Positions 21,752 to 32,552 of a stretch of DNA of 64,000 nt are shown here, piece after piece. Made by a program: the position numbers and the translations under genes. Position 1 is the first letter of the stretch. Every line of letters starts with the position of its first letter. The notes beneath the pieces are model-generated. The model searched no databases, had not been told where the DNA came from, and worked only from the letters and a program-made list of their open reading frames with translations. The stretch is from positions 1,800,288 through 1,864,287 of the forward strand of contig NC_079510.1 of the NCBI RefSeq assembly GCF_030052815.1, read 5' to 3'. The stretch comes from Hevea brasiliensis. Its lineage: Eukaryota; Streptophyta; Magnoliopsida; Malpighiales; Euphorbiaceae.

Positions 21752-22783
21752 CCTCTTTTGATTGCTTAAGTAATGTGTAGGCACCTGTTTTACACCCTTG
21801 AGGAATGAAGACCCATTGATGATAGCAAATAATGACTGCTAATATGGTTGTTTTGGCTCAATTCTGAAAAAACAATGACTATGGAAGAGTTGGAAACTGA
21901 GAGAGACCTTAGGCACTATGTGAGCCTAAGAGAGTGGGCAACACCAGGTTGAATGAGAGAGAAAATGGGCTGAGAGGCCTATATCTTTGTAGGAGCCTGA
22001 CAGACCTGCACAGTTGTGCCTGTGCAAAATTTGTTCCTTTGGAAGCTCATCCTGACTTTTAGGAAGGTTTTCCAGAATATTCTTTTGGCTCTACAAAAGA
22101 ATCTCTAACTCATCCTAGCGGTGGATTCAGACCTAGCAACATACCATTTTCAAAGAAGGAAAGTAGTTTAGGGTGAAAGACCTGTAACAAGGATTTCAGA
22201 GGTTCTTGTATGTTGTTAAAGCAAGTACCAACTCTATCAGCATCTATTAATAAATCAAAATTGAATCAGGGCATCATTTTGAGTAGAAAACCAACATAAA
22301 GGCCTTGAGGTCTGACGAACTACCTCTTCTGTTGTTTCTTGTATATTTCTATTCAAGGCATGATGTAGACCTAGTTCTGAAGTAATTTGGTAAGAGGACA
22401 GCATGAGAAACATGTAATCTAGATAAACAAACAAACATAGATCATAAGATATAAAACAATTAAAGCATAGCATAGAAAATGGGTATAAAGTTGGAAATGG
22501 CACAGTGAAAAGCAAAGAAGGGTTGCAATCACTTCATAAAAGAATGGTCAATTAAGATAATACTTTCAAATGGCTCAATCTTCGTTAAAATATATTGATT
22601 TTAGATTTACTGACTCTTCCTCTTGAAACCAGACTTTTGAAAAAAAAAAAAAGCTAAAAAAAAAACACAAATTCAATATTATAGCAATCTCAAGGTATAT
22701 CACTTTGCCTTTTACAAGCTAGATAAGCAAACTGAAAATTATCAGCAAGAAAATATAGCAGTCCTAATGCGTAAAATGTGTAC
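21752..22783. other. non-coding; probable intron or 3' flank of the DCN1-like gene
   Basis: No exon is recognisable on the minus strand, although the last coding exons of the DCN1-like gene should follow here. The minus frame at 22255-22515 matches nothing I know. Confidence 0.5.
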
Positions 22784-25700
22784 CTTTTCTTTTGCCCAAC
22801 CAAAAGCAAAGTTGTAGATCTCACAAAACTTTTCTGGACAATTAAAGAAGGAAAGATTATATCAACAACAAAAGCACAAAAATCTCTTTAAAAAGGTTTT
22901 TTTTTTTCAAAATATGCATGTAAGTGTCAATATTTACATACGTTCATCTTTAAGCTCAGATCGCATGAATGGCATCGTCTCATTAAACTTCTCCAAAGAA
23001 TCTATCCTGCAATCAAAATATAGAGCTTAAACCTGGTTTGGATTAACATGGTATCTGATCTGATGATCACCGACCATTAATTAGGGACCAACAACAAAAA
23101 TAAACAAAAAAAAAAACACAAGCACTAACCCTAATGCTCTTAATCCACCGATGAATTCCTGCTTGGAGAATTCACACATGGTGGCAGCCTTCATGTGCCA
23201 TGAAACAACTAGCTGCAACAAGTAACTGCATCTGTAAGCAAGATGTCCAACTAGGCCACCAGTATACATACTTACAATATGTTGAACTGATAATTGCAAA
23301 CTAGACAATTTGCTTGTGAATGCATACTTTTGATAATCACAAAATAAACAATATGTTTTGCTGTATGAGGTACACCAAAATTTGTACAAAACAAGACAAT
23401 TTGAAAATATAAGGGGCAGTAAGTCCATCAAGATGTACAAAGCAACTCCAACTTATGTGAGAATCAAGAGATACTAAAGGCTAGATTTCATTTTCTTCCT
23501 TATCTTGCGGATGTTCTCAGACCAACAGCTTACTATATGTTTACTGCTTCCAAGCAAGAACCAGCCATCTGCTAGTGGTCCCACCATCATCCAGGTACAT
23601 TTTTGTCCTCTCTCTATCTAGCCAATCCTTTTTCTTTCTTTATTTCTACACTTTCTTTCTGTTTTTTTTTTTTTTTTTGGTTTTTTCCTATGTCTCATTT
23701 CTCTTTCTCTCAACACAAATCTCCCACTTTGAGATGAGCTCATTCAGAAAAGACCAACTTTAAACTCCAGAAATTTGAACATTATTAGTCATGAAGTTGT
23801 AACAGATATAATTTTTCACATCCTGCTATATTATCAAAATGTAAAACATTCGAATTTAGTGTTTCCTTCACTCAAGAAAGATCTTTATATGCACTTTGCA
23901 CCTTAGGTGATAAAATAACCCATCGCCTTGAGTGCTCCATTTGCTTTTGACTATCTTGATCATTTAATGCTGGATATAAACTAGAAAAGCAAATTTGAAG
24001 AGCCAAGGCCAACTATGGTTTTATGGTTAAATAAACTCTTTCCGTAGTATTACACCACTCAAAAGGCTGTTTACTGGAGATACCACACCAGTCCAATTGC
24101 CTATTCAGTATCCAACAACAACAAGAATCTCTGCAAGTGTGCTTTCCTTCCTCGTATTCCACTCATATCACTAGCTCAAGTAATTGATATAATCCATGAT
24201 ACACTTCCCAGAGCAAGTTCCTCAGTAAAGCCAGAATAAACTTATTAGCATTGAGACTGCCAAACCTCCAATATGAATGGGAGTGTGGTGTTATGACTAA
24301 TAAATAGAATAGTGGATAGGAGAATGTATAAGATAATATTTGATATAAATAGGAAATAACATTGTAATTGATAATCAGCCAAGAATTGAATAATACAAAG
24401 CATTTCTCTCTCTACTTCCTCTATCCTTCCTCTTCCCTTCTTTCTCGATATCCTTCCTCTGTTGTTCTTCCCTTCTCTTTATCCTTATTCTGCAGGTTTG
24501 AGTCTTGGAAAATCTGCCACGTAACAAATTGGTATCAGAGCTATGATCGAGGATGGGCTTTGCTTCCAAATAAAACTGTTGGAGTCGCATAAAAGTTTAG
24601 ATCAAAGGCTACCTTCCCAAATTCCAGGTTTCTTCTTCAGTTCTTCTTCTTCTTCTTCTTCTTCTTCTTCTTCTTCTTCTGTCCTTCTTGAAACTCTCTC
24701 TTCCATTCATTCTTCTTTTTTTTGTTTCCTTCTTCTTCCTTTCCTCTCTCTCATTCTTTCTTCTTCTTCTCATTCTCCCTCTTTCTTGAAATTTTTTTCT
24801 TCTTCCTTTCTTTCTTTCTTTCTTAAATCCATATTACTGTCTCTCTAAATTTCTTTCTTCCTTCTTTAATACTCTGCAATATCTTCTTCATCTTTTCCTT
24901 AATTTCTCTCTTTTCCCAAGAACCCTGAAATTAGGGTTCTTTTTCTTGAATCTTTACTCTGTTTCAGGTTTGTTTTAGGTCTATTTCAGATCTGATTCTG
25001 AGGTTTTGATCCTTTCCTTTTTCAACCCTTTTACCTAATTTTCTTGGAAATAAAATTTTCCCTTTTATCTCTATCGTACCCCATACCATAGCCCTTCTGC
25101 CATTAGATCATGGAAATACAACCTTCGCAACAAGTGATTCTTCTGGATATATTTGAATGTTTGAAGAAAAATCAAGACGAGTTGCTGGAAGGGATTCAGA
25201 AAATGAAAAGCTCTAGCAGCTTGGTTCTAGAGCAAACGGGTAAAATGCTAGAGTCGATTCAAACTTTAAAAACCAGCATCCATATATATATATAAAGATT
25301 CGTGGAGTAATATTGGTGAATTGGGATTATCAATACAAGATGTAGAAACTGAAATTCATCGAACTGAGATTTCTTGGAGTAATGGCGGGGAATTGAGAAA
25401 GACTGAGGATAATGAAGCTAGGAAGGAGATTGTCTCTCTTGATGATAAGGTTCATGGAGGTGGAGATAAATGTATGAAAGAACATCAGAATTTTGAGAAT
25501 GATCTAATAATAGTTTAAGAATTGGAGCAAGATTTGGAGCTTAGGAACAATTCAAAAGCTGATCATGTAAATTCAAGCAATATGGTTCTGTGTGACCCTT
25601 CAAGCAATTTGGTATCTTTGATTGGGTCTAGGATTCAAGACAAGATGGGTATCAATAGTACTATTCAGAATCTTGAAGTCTTTAGCAATAAAGGTAATGT

Positions 25701-28239
25701 TGAAGTCTTTAGCAATAAAGGTATTTTTCTTGGCCACAGATTTATCAAAATTTTTGGAAGCAAAAATGTTCTCATTGTTGAGAATGTTTTGATGAAAGTA
25801 GAAGACTTGAAATTTTATAAGAAAGAAAAGTGTGAAGAAGATTATTGGGATTTTGGTAGTAGTATATTTAGGTTGAGTTCGTTTAGTCTTTCTAAAGAGG
25901 ATTCTTTCATTGTTATCCATGATTGTGAGTTCTATTTTTTGTGATCCCATAATTCTCATGAAAGATGAGAAGGAAATATCAAGAAGACAAAGAAAGAAAT
26001 TAATTCCCTATTTTGCAAAAAGTTGTAGTCATATACTTAAGGAGAATAAATTTGAAATTTGGAGGAGACAAAGGAAGAGAGCTCAATTTCTGTTCCATTC
26101 TTGCAATTTTGTGGCTGTTGGTGTAACTATGATGGATTTGTATGCTGGACTTAATAGGGCAGCAAATGTGGTTATCTTTGACTTGAAAACAAGAGCAATG
26201 AAGATGTTCACAAATGGAATAAGTGTTGTGGAAATGATATTAGATGACAAGGAGCATTGTAGTACACTTTTGGAAAGCCTCTCGAGGACTTAGCATGTAC
26301 AATATTATTTGCAGTTTCATTGCCCCTCCTTCTTGCAATTTTGATAAGGTACAAGGTAGCTAAGGAGTTGTGTGACTAGGAAATTGGTGCTTGAGTTACT
26401 GGCAAGTTCAACTCTTGAGCTCAATGATTTATTGGCATTTGTAAGATTTTCATTGCTGTCATATCATTTGCTGAAGAAGTTGGGGCAAAGCAATCTTAGC
26501 AAGCATATTCACATTAGAGCTGTGTTAGAATTTTTTTTTTTTTTTTTTTTTAGTAGACAGAATGTTGTTTTGTTAGTTTCTGTTCTCATTCTTGAGGATA
26601 AGAATGATCTCAAGAAGTGGGAAATGTTATGACTAATAAGTAGAATAATAGATATGAGAATGTATAGGAGAATTTTTGGTATAAATAGGAAATAACATTT
26701 TAATTGATAATCAGCCAAGAATTGAATAATACAAAGGACTTCTCTGTCTATTTTTCTTTCTTTCTCTACTTCCTTCTCTCTCCCTCTTCCCTTCTTTCAG
26801 GATATCCTTCCTCTGTTGTTCTTCCCTTCTCTTTATTCTTATTCTGCACGTTTGGGTCATGGAAACTCTGCTATGTAACATGTGGACACTTCCAATTCAA
26901 TGAACACATTTGCTTTTGTCCCCTTTAAATATCCCTAGAAAAATCCCATTATAATTTTCATAAGCTACAGGCTCACAAAAATGCAGGAAGGCCAAATCAA
27001 TGGCCTTTCCTCAAATCTTCCACTCACAAAATTCCATATCAGTTAAGCTTTTAAGGCAAGGCCAGGAGGAAACCAGTAAAGACATGGGATAAAGGAAGTA
27101 TAACCTTGTTGATCTTCCTATAAATTTCTAGGGTTTATGGGGAATACTCAATTGCAGTTTTTAAAGGTTATGTCTCCAAGGAAAGAAAATTAAACAGTTG
27201 CAAACATGTGCATCTTGTGAAGTACAGGGGCATTTAATGTATACATACCATAACTATATCTTGAGGATCCACCTGTCAAAAAGAAAAAAAAAAGGTTCAA
27301 ATGTTATTTAAAGCATTTAAAAAAAAAAGGTTATAAGCTACCTTTGAATGATATAAACATATACCAAATAATGCACATATTTGAACACAATATATGAGAT
27401 GCAAATATCGGGATAGGCTAACTCAAAAAATATCCATGAAATTCTAATACTAAAACAATGAAAATCAGCATGTGTTAATTAACCAGCAATCAAAACAGCT
27501 ACCTGGAGGTCATTGCAAAGTAGAGTGATCCCATCAACCAGTATCATATCAACATAAGGATCTGCAAAATAAATTAGAGATTCTTAGTGGACAAGAGCTA
27601 TTCGCATACACCAATATATCCAATCCATGTTTCGTATCATGACAAAAAAGTGAATTTGTTCAAAATTTATAGCCCAGAAACTTGCCGAATTGCGGACCAC
27701 TATGTGGAAACCAAGAAAATTTTGCTTATGATGACATTTTCCACTTATTAGTGGCTCAGAAAAAAATTCCAAATTTACATTTTGGTTGCATGTTTTTCTA
27801 GCATGAAAAGACATAATATGCTGTAAAGAATCACACTGGGTATTGCCATTTAGCAAACAATTTGAAGATGTTAAAATACAACCATTTTGGAAACATTAAA
27901 ATCAAATGAGCATTGTCATTGATTATGAACAAGACCGACAGATTCATACATACACATGGCCCAATATTTAAAATGCAATAGCATAGGGCTGACAGTAACC
28001 TGATATAATAAGCACATAGCAATTGAGACATGAATTTAACAACAGAATACACTTTCCTACTTCAGCGATTTTTGGTGCTTAAATTCATCTTAGCTGCCAA
28101 AATAAAATATAAAACAACCAATAAAACAAAAATGTGTGATGCTAAAATGAACGAAATCAAGCAGGCATCTCAAAACATGTCGTGTCAACTTATATCTTCA
28201 GTCATTCAAGGTATTGAAAATCAATAGAAATGGCAAATG

Positions 28240-28303
<64 letters not shown>

Positions 28304-28975
28304 CAGAGAGAGATAGAATTGTATGAAATGGACAAAGTTTGATGTCATTTGCAAAATCTCGCTCCTTAAATAGCAAATTGCTATTGAACTAAGCTTCCGC
28401 CATCTTTACCTAGTACCCACCATGTAGAACAAAGTGAAAGAACAAGGGGAAGGAGCTAGCATACCTAAGGAGTGAAAGCATATATAGTGAAATATGTACA
28501 AAACTATCATACAATAGATTGAAAAAAGAATAACCACAGATTTCCTAATATCTTAACAACTAGAATAACACTGTCATAGAATAAATTAATTTAATCATAA
28601 AACCCATTACTGTGAAAAACCAAGCGATTCACAAGTCTACGAAAAGATCAACTGTAAAGGAAGCTTGCCTTTATATCTGCTGTAAAGCTTCTCCAAATTT
28701 CTGGAATCAGTGAATGTTTTAATATGGGCTTGGTTATAGAAGACATCAAATGCTCCATCAAGATGCCAATCTCTGCCCCTTAAAGCTTGAACACTGCATT
28801 GAAAAATATATACACATATATTAGAATTTCCAATTCCCAATCCAAATCAAGGTTATCTGAAGCAGTAAAGAGATTCTAACTTGGCACTTGGCATAGACAT
28901 AGTAGCTCCGTCTTCTTCCTCCTCATGAAATTTCTTCTTGGACCTCTTGGAAAACTTGAGATTTGAAGGATTCAT
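22784..28975 (-). CDS. DCN1-like protein (cullin neddylation scaffold), 3' exons not found
   Basis: Seven exons join in one frame on the minus strand: 28975-28881, 28793-28669, 27561-27503, 27272-27249, 23212-23130, 23006-22942 and 22833-22784 (501 nt, 167 codons). The product reads as a DCN1-like family member, which helps attach NEDD8 to cullins through its potentiating-neddylation (PONY) domain. Markers are WHLDGAFDVFYNQ (end of the UBA-like region), FTDSRNLEKLYSRYKDPYVD, DGITLLCNDLQVDPQDIV, SWHMKAATMCEFSKQEFIGG and KFCEIYNFAFGWAKEK. Family members are usually about 250-260 residues; the last ~90, the C-terminal half of the PONY domain, are missing. The N-terminus (MNPSNLKFSKRSKKK, then EEEEDGATMS) is basic-acidic and replaces the first half of the usual UBA. 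Intron 2 uses a GC donor (AAAG|GCAAGC) and exon 4 is only 24 nt. The gene may be truncated by transposons, or its last exons may lie beyond them. Confidence 0.82.
24289..24526 (+). repeat. 5' LTR of the small LTR element
   Basis: Pairs with 26625-26880. It contains GGTATAAATAGG-like promoter sequence (here GATATAAATAGG near 24342-24353) and a pyrimidine-rich stretch. The 3' copy is slightly longer in its CT-rich part. Confidence 0.9.
24530..24541 (+). other. primer binding site, initiator tRNA-Met type
   Basis: TGGTATCAGAGC, a perfect match to the plant copia consensus, lies 3 bases after the LTR. Confidence 0.93.
24641..24680. repeat. (TTC)n microsatellite
   Basis: Thirteen or so TTC units in the leader of the small LTR element, inside a longer CT-rich stretch to 24850. 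Confidence 0.93.
25110..26293 (+). pseudogene. unidentified reading frames of the small LTR element
   Basis: Three stretches look like one broken coding region. 25110-25295 starts MEIQPSQQVILLDIFECLKK and looks helical. 25296-25944 is in the next frame with one in-frame TAA at 25516-25518; it contains a repeated SWSNxGEL motif, an 8-residue tandem repeat (VEVFSNKG, about 25674-25722) and ends HDCEFYFL. 25910-26293, in the third frame, is basic then mixed (SRRQRKKLIPYF, GVTMMDLYAGLNRA). I recognise no domain. It could be a degenerate gag, a captured host fragment or a family-specific protein; the sequence alone does not decide. Confidence 0.5.
26613..26624 (+). other. polypurine tract of the small LTR element
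   Basis: AGAAGTGGGAAA lies directly before the 3' LTR. It is short and interrupted by one T. Confidence 0.65.
26625..26880 (+). repeat. 3' LTR of the small LTR element
   Basis: Matches 24289-24526 and is followed directly by the target duplication TGTGG. Confidence 0.92.
28242..28299. repeat. (GA)n microsatellite
   Basis: About 28 GA units in intron 2 of the DCN1-like gene. Confidence 0.95.
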
Positions 28976-30244
28976 CGTCTAATCTTCTCCCTAATCTTCA
29001 AGATTTCATGATATTTTTGAGTTACCCAGTTGACGGCCTTCCTTTCTATTCTATTCTCTGCCCTTATTTCACAACCATAGGCAAAAAGGCAAGGCAGTTA
29101 AATTTCCTTTAAAAAAAATTAATCCAATGGTTCCTTTTTTTTTTTCCCTTCACTATTTATAGAATAATAAAGATTTTTAAATAATTTATATTTTCATAAT
29201 TGTAAATATATATACAATAGTTTTTGAGAAAAGCATAATGTACTTCGTATATGTTTATAGTATTTAATTTTATGTTTATTTATAATAAAAAATAATAAAT
29301 TTATCTGCAATAAACCTTATTTTAATGAATAAATCAATTTCCATATAAGTTCCCGATAGTTCATTCGTCTAATCATAGATTAGAGCCATTTTTTATAACT
29401 CTCTAGTATGACGATCATAACCTCTTAAATTCAAAGATTTTCCGATTAATGTTCTCAATTTAACTCAGGAATAACCTATCAAAGAAAATGTTTACTCATT
29501 ATATTAGTGTAGAGAGTCGAACCAATGTGAAACAAGCTATTTTATCAAATTAATCGACGATTATCTTAAAAAAAAAAACTATGTCATAAAAGCTACCTTT
29601 TGAAAGCATACTTTTTTATACTTTCAAAAAATTTACCTTTGAAGAAGTAATATATAAATGTTTAAAGTAATTTATTTTTAAATTATAAAAAAATAAATAA
29701 TATTCATAATATAATTTAAAATGTAATAAATTAAAGGATAAATTGATAAACTACATATAATTTACTTCAATCACACAAAGAAAATAGAATGATCTATTCC
29801 CTAGAAAGTTAATTTGATAATGCCAATGAAACAAAAAAAAAATTTTCATATTTTTGAATTCATTTAAAACCAATCATTTGTAAGAAAAGAATTTAAAATA
29901 AGCCTTACACAATTATTCAAGAATTTTATTTTTTAAAAGTAAAATTTTTTAAATTAAAAAAATTAAATTCTCTTTTTTAATGTATAAATAAATTATAAAA
30001 AATTAATTAAATTAATTTTTTATAAAACTCTGCATTCCAAACAAAACATCTAATAAGTTTTACTTCTACCAACCTGCAATAGCCCAAGAGAGGGTTAGAG
30101 GTAGGGTAGAGGGGCACCACGGTAACTTGGGAAATTTGAGGCTTTTGCTCGGCTATTGGGCTTGGGTGGTTGGGATAGGGGTTTAGAACTTAAAGCAAAT
30201 ACTTTTGGGCTTAAAAAGGGCTTAAAGAGTTTAAGAGTTAAAAT
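28976..30244. other. upstream region of the DCN1-like gene, no other gene
   Basis: The leader and promoter of the DCN1-like gene should lie at about 28976-29150 on the minus strand. I see no clear TATA box. From 29150 the sequence is very AT-rich and without recognisable features. Confidence 0.45.
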
Positions 30245-30711
30245 TAGAAATGATAACGGATCGAGTTTTTGCGAGTACCTATTGAATCTTAATAAAATGG
30301 ATTTAAATATTATATAATCGAGTTTGAAATGGATTCAAATTTGAACTTAATACCCGTGACAAGTTAAGGTAAGATTCGGATTTTACATATTAAGTATTCA
30401 TTTTCTAAATTCGTTTATATAAATATTTAATTAAATATAAAATATATATTTTTTATAATAATATTTATAAATTTTTATATTTTTTTATATAAAATAAATT
30501 TAAAATATTTTATGAAATTATTAAATTTTTTAAATTAAAAATTATTAATAAAAATAATTTTTAATATAGATTATTAATTAAAATATATAAAATTAAATAA
30601 ATTCAGGTATTTATCAGATAATAATAATCAAATTTATGATAAATTTGGATAATTTTTAATATCGGATAATAATAGATTCGAGTAAAGTGATTTTATCTAT
30701 TAGCATCCCTT
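30245..30711. mobile_element. hAT-type MITE, 467 bp
   Basis: The ends TAGAAATGATAACGGAT and, read inward, AAGGGATGCTAATAGAT match at 11 of 17. A perfect 8-bp duplication GTTAAAAT flanks them (30237-30244 and 30712-30719). There is no coding sequence. The duplication is AT-rich, so chance is not excluded, but a related end occurs at 42246. Confidence 0.6.
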
Positions 30712-30719
30712 GTTAAAAT

Positions 30720-32344
30720 AATTCAAATACAATGATGGAGGGAGGAGGTTAGTATGTATATATTATTTTAAAAATTTTATTTTTATTTTAATTATTGCTC
30801 CTTTAAATAATTTTTATCGGTATATTATGATATAAATATTATGAAATATTTAAAATTTTATTTTTATTATATATTCAATAAATTTTATAACATTGGTGTA
30901 CTCAATTTTTTTTAGTTTAACCATACTTTATTATAATATTTTTTAAATACATAACATTGATTTTTTTTTTAAATATATAAACAATGAATGTAATTAATTT
31001 TTTAAATTAATTTTATATTTAACATTAACTCAATGATAGAGTTAAAAAATTTATTTAATAAAGTCATTTATTTAATTAATTAATTTTAAGTATATATATA
31101 ATTAAAATGATTATTACAAATTAAGAGCATTTTTCATCTTATTTATGCTACCTAATATAATTTAAATATAAAATATTTTTTTATATCTCAAACTTTTATA
31201 TATAATTTAAAATATTAAAATTAAAATTTTATAAATAAATTATATATTTTTTAAAAAATAATAAATTGCATAGTTACTTGAATTTTTTTTATATATATTA
31301 ATTTAAAATATAAAATTGACAATTTTATTTTCATTAATTTTTATGACTTTTTTTTGAAAATTATTTAAAATAATTTATATAATTTAAAAAATTTTTATAA
31401 AGTTTAGTGCATGAATTTATCACATTCAAAATAGAATGTAACCTCATTATTATATTGACCCCTTTAAGAAAAATTTTCCGATTCTATTATGTTTATATTC
31501 AAAATTCAATTAATTCAATTAATTTAATTTTTTTTAATTGAATTAATCGAATCAAATTGAAAAATGAAAACTCCGCAAAAATACTTATTCAACGAAAAAT
31601 TAAAAATTCAAATTAAAAGATCAGATTAATTCAATTCAGTTTTAATTTTCGAGTTATAACAGAAAACTGCCATCATGTTCTCATTCTTAGATAATTTTCT
31701 CATTGAATTATTGTCGTCTACATGTGCTTCCTCACCCCTTACACAAAAATAAGAGTACAGTAAATATAATGAATAATTATACAGCTTATAAAAGCTGCTT
31801 GACATTTGACAAAATTCATACCAAGTTCTCAATTTCTTAGAAACTAAATGGTTCTCAACTTTTTAATTCCATAACGCTTTCATATTTTTATTCAAATATT
31901 ATATAATTTTGCCTCTAAAACTTTATTTTGAATAATATTTTAGCTTCTAAGTCTTGAAATGAAATTACTTCTCACCTTGAAGATATTAGAAAGTGAGAAA
32001 TTAAAATACTTTTTATAAAAGTGGGGACTTATTGTTTCACATAAAACGATTAAATTTTCTAAAATTAAAAAAAAATGTATTTTCACTTTTGAAAAATAGA
32101 ATACAAATGTAAAAGTTGCTAAATGTGAGGAGATTTTTGTGATTTTTGCTAGTAAATTTAGCGTGGTTTAGGCAGCAAGATAACCAAGAATAAGGTTTAT
32201 GACAAAATATCAAATATAACTTTAAATTAATTTTTAATACCTCCCAACAAATATATTTAAAAAGTTATTTTTTTTTTCAACAGGAACTTTAACAAAAATG
32301 CGAAACAAATTCTTATTTGCTATAATCTATTGATGTCTATATAA
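30720..32344. other. AT-rich intergenic DNA, nothing recognised
   Basis: Long A/T tracts and TTTAATTAA-like motifs. No credible exon occurs between the two host genes, apart from the 3' flank of the RopGEF gene. Confidence 0.45.
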
Positions 32345-32350
32345 TTTATT
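32345..32350 (-). promoter_or_regulatory. possible polyadenylation signal of the RopGEF gene
   Basis: AATAAA on the minus strand about 200 nt after the stop codon. In such AT-rich DNA this is only a candidate. Confidence 0.35.
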
Positions 32351-32552
32351 TAGAGAGAAAACACGCCTAAGTTATAGATATAATGGTTGTTACAATAATG
32401 TACATAGAAGGCAAAATTAACCTCTTCATATTTCATTACGCATATGGTAATATCATCTACATAAGCTTGCAATATAAAAACCTCTTCTTCTTTAAGAGTA
32501 AGAAAAAGATGGTTTCACTCATAAAAAGCCATAGAGCTCTCCTTTTGTTTTA

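Larger units (their letters stand above)
24289..26880 (+). mobile_element. small non-autonomous LTR retrotransposon in a DCN1-like intron
   Basis: The LTRs are 24289-24526 and 26625-26880, both TGTTATGACTAAT to GTAACA. A perfect 5-bp duplication TGTGG flanks them (24284-24288 and 26881-26885). A perfect initiator-Met primer site and a short polypurine tract are present. The 2.1-kb interior has no gag, protease, RT, integrase or RNase H, only unidentified frames. The primer type and short LTRs suggest mobilisation by a copia element. It lies antisense to the host gene between exons 4 and 5. Confidence 0.92.

Noticed and set aside
23081..23440. 119-codon minus-strand frame as a separate gene
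   Set aside because: Only 23130-23212 is real coding sequence, exon 5 of the DCN1-like gene; the rest is intron read-through.
24375..24848. Serine- and leucine-rich frames near the 5' LTR of the small LTR element
   Set aside because: Derived from CT- and TTC-rich leader sequence; they overlap LTR and primer site.
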